A stretch of DNA of 5,237 nt from an uncultured Collinsella sp. GTDB lineage: Bacteria > Actinomycetota > Coriobacteriia > Coriobacteriales > Coriobacteriaceae. Under the pieces are notes generated by a model. It saw only the letters and a program-made list of their open reading frames with translations, had not been told where the DNA came from and made no database searches. Position numbers and translations under genes: made by a program. The DNA lies in assembly GCA_902491915.1 (NCBI GenBank), contig CABUJL010000121.1:1-5237 (forward strand). The letters are read 5' to 3'. Position 1 is the first letter of the stretch, and every line of letters begins with the position of its first letter. Positions 5,150 to 5,237 of this stretch are shown one piece after another.

Positions 5150-5190
5150 AAACCACCACAAAGGTGCCTGTCCCCTTTGTGGTGGTTTTT
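5150..5190. terminator. Repeat-derived terminator after the B3/B4 gene (REP-like element, copy 2, inverted)
   Basis: A perfect 15-bp stem (AAACCACCACAAAGG / CCTTTGTGGTGGTTT) surrounds the loop TGCCTGTCC and is followed by TT (5189-5190) after the paired TTT, so five T in total. It starts 26 nt after the stop. Bases 5150-5189 are the exact reverse complement of 4192-4231. Because the stem is symmetric, only the loop shows the orientation. Confidence 0.8.
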
Positions 5191-5237
5191 ATGTTGATGG
5201 GTTAACAATTGGGATATTTGGGTATGGGGGTTCGGAC

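Noticed and set aside
5191..5237. Promoter for a gene beyond the right edge (TTAACA at 5202-5207)
   Set aside because: TTAACA is a fair -35 but no acceptable -10 lies 16-18 nt downstream before the window ends.

Overview
The window is high-GC, densely coding bacterial DNA with strong AGGAG-type ribosome binding sites. Its gene content and its intergenic repeats built on GGGGACA suggest an anaerobic Coriobacteriia-type actinobacterium such as Collinsella. That placement is inference from general resemblance, not a database match. No tRNA, rRNA, CRISPR array, transposase or phage gene was seen.

Layout. Bases 1-505 (minus strand) hold the N-terminal 168 codons of a polysaccharide-flippase-like membrane protein that runs off the left edge. 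A 177-base divergent control region (506-682) carries a perfect 17-bp interrupted palindrome. Bases 683-2254 (plus) encode an LctP-family lactate permease. Bases 2255-2505 hold two adjacent GC-rich hairpins made from intergenic repeat modules, followed by two palindromes in front of pckA. Bases 2506-4176 encode ATP-type phosphoenolpyruvate carboxykinase with all key catalytic motifs. Bases 4177-4403 contain a 17-bp-stem repeat/terminator, a recognisable promoter and a structured leader with an internal terminator-like hairpin. Bases 4404-5123 encode a stand-alone B3/B4-domain protein, related to the editing module of phenylalanyl-tRNA synthetase beta. An exact inverted copy of the earlier repeat follows as its likely terminator (5150-5190). 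In 5191-5237 I see nothing I can support.

How the genes fit together. Lactate permease and PEP carboxykinase both act around the pyruvate/oxaloacetate/PEP node, so their adjacency is metabolically sensible. However, the hairpins and separate control regions between them argue for separate transcription units. The B3/B4 gene also looks like its own unit, with its own promoter, leader and terminator. The most interesting unexplained parts are non-coding: the inverted repeat pair around the B3/B4 gene, its attenuator-like leader, and the LacI-type palindrome upstream of pckA.
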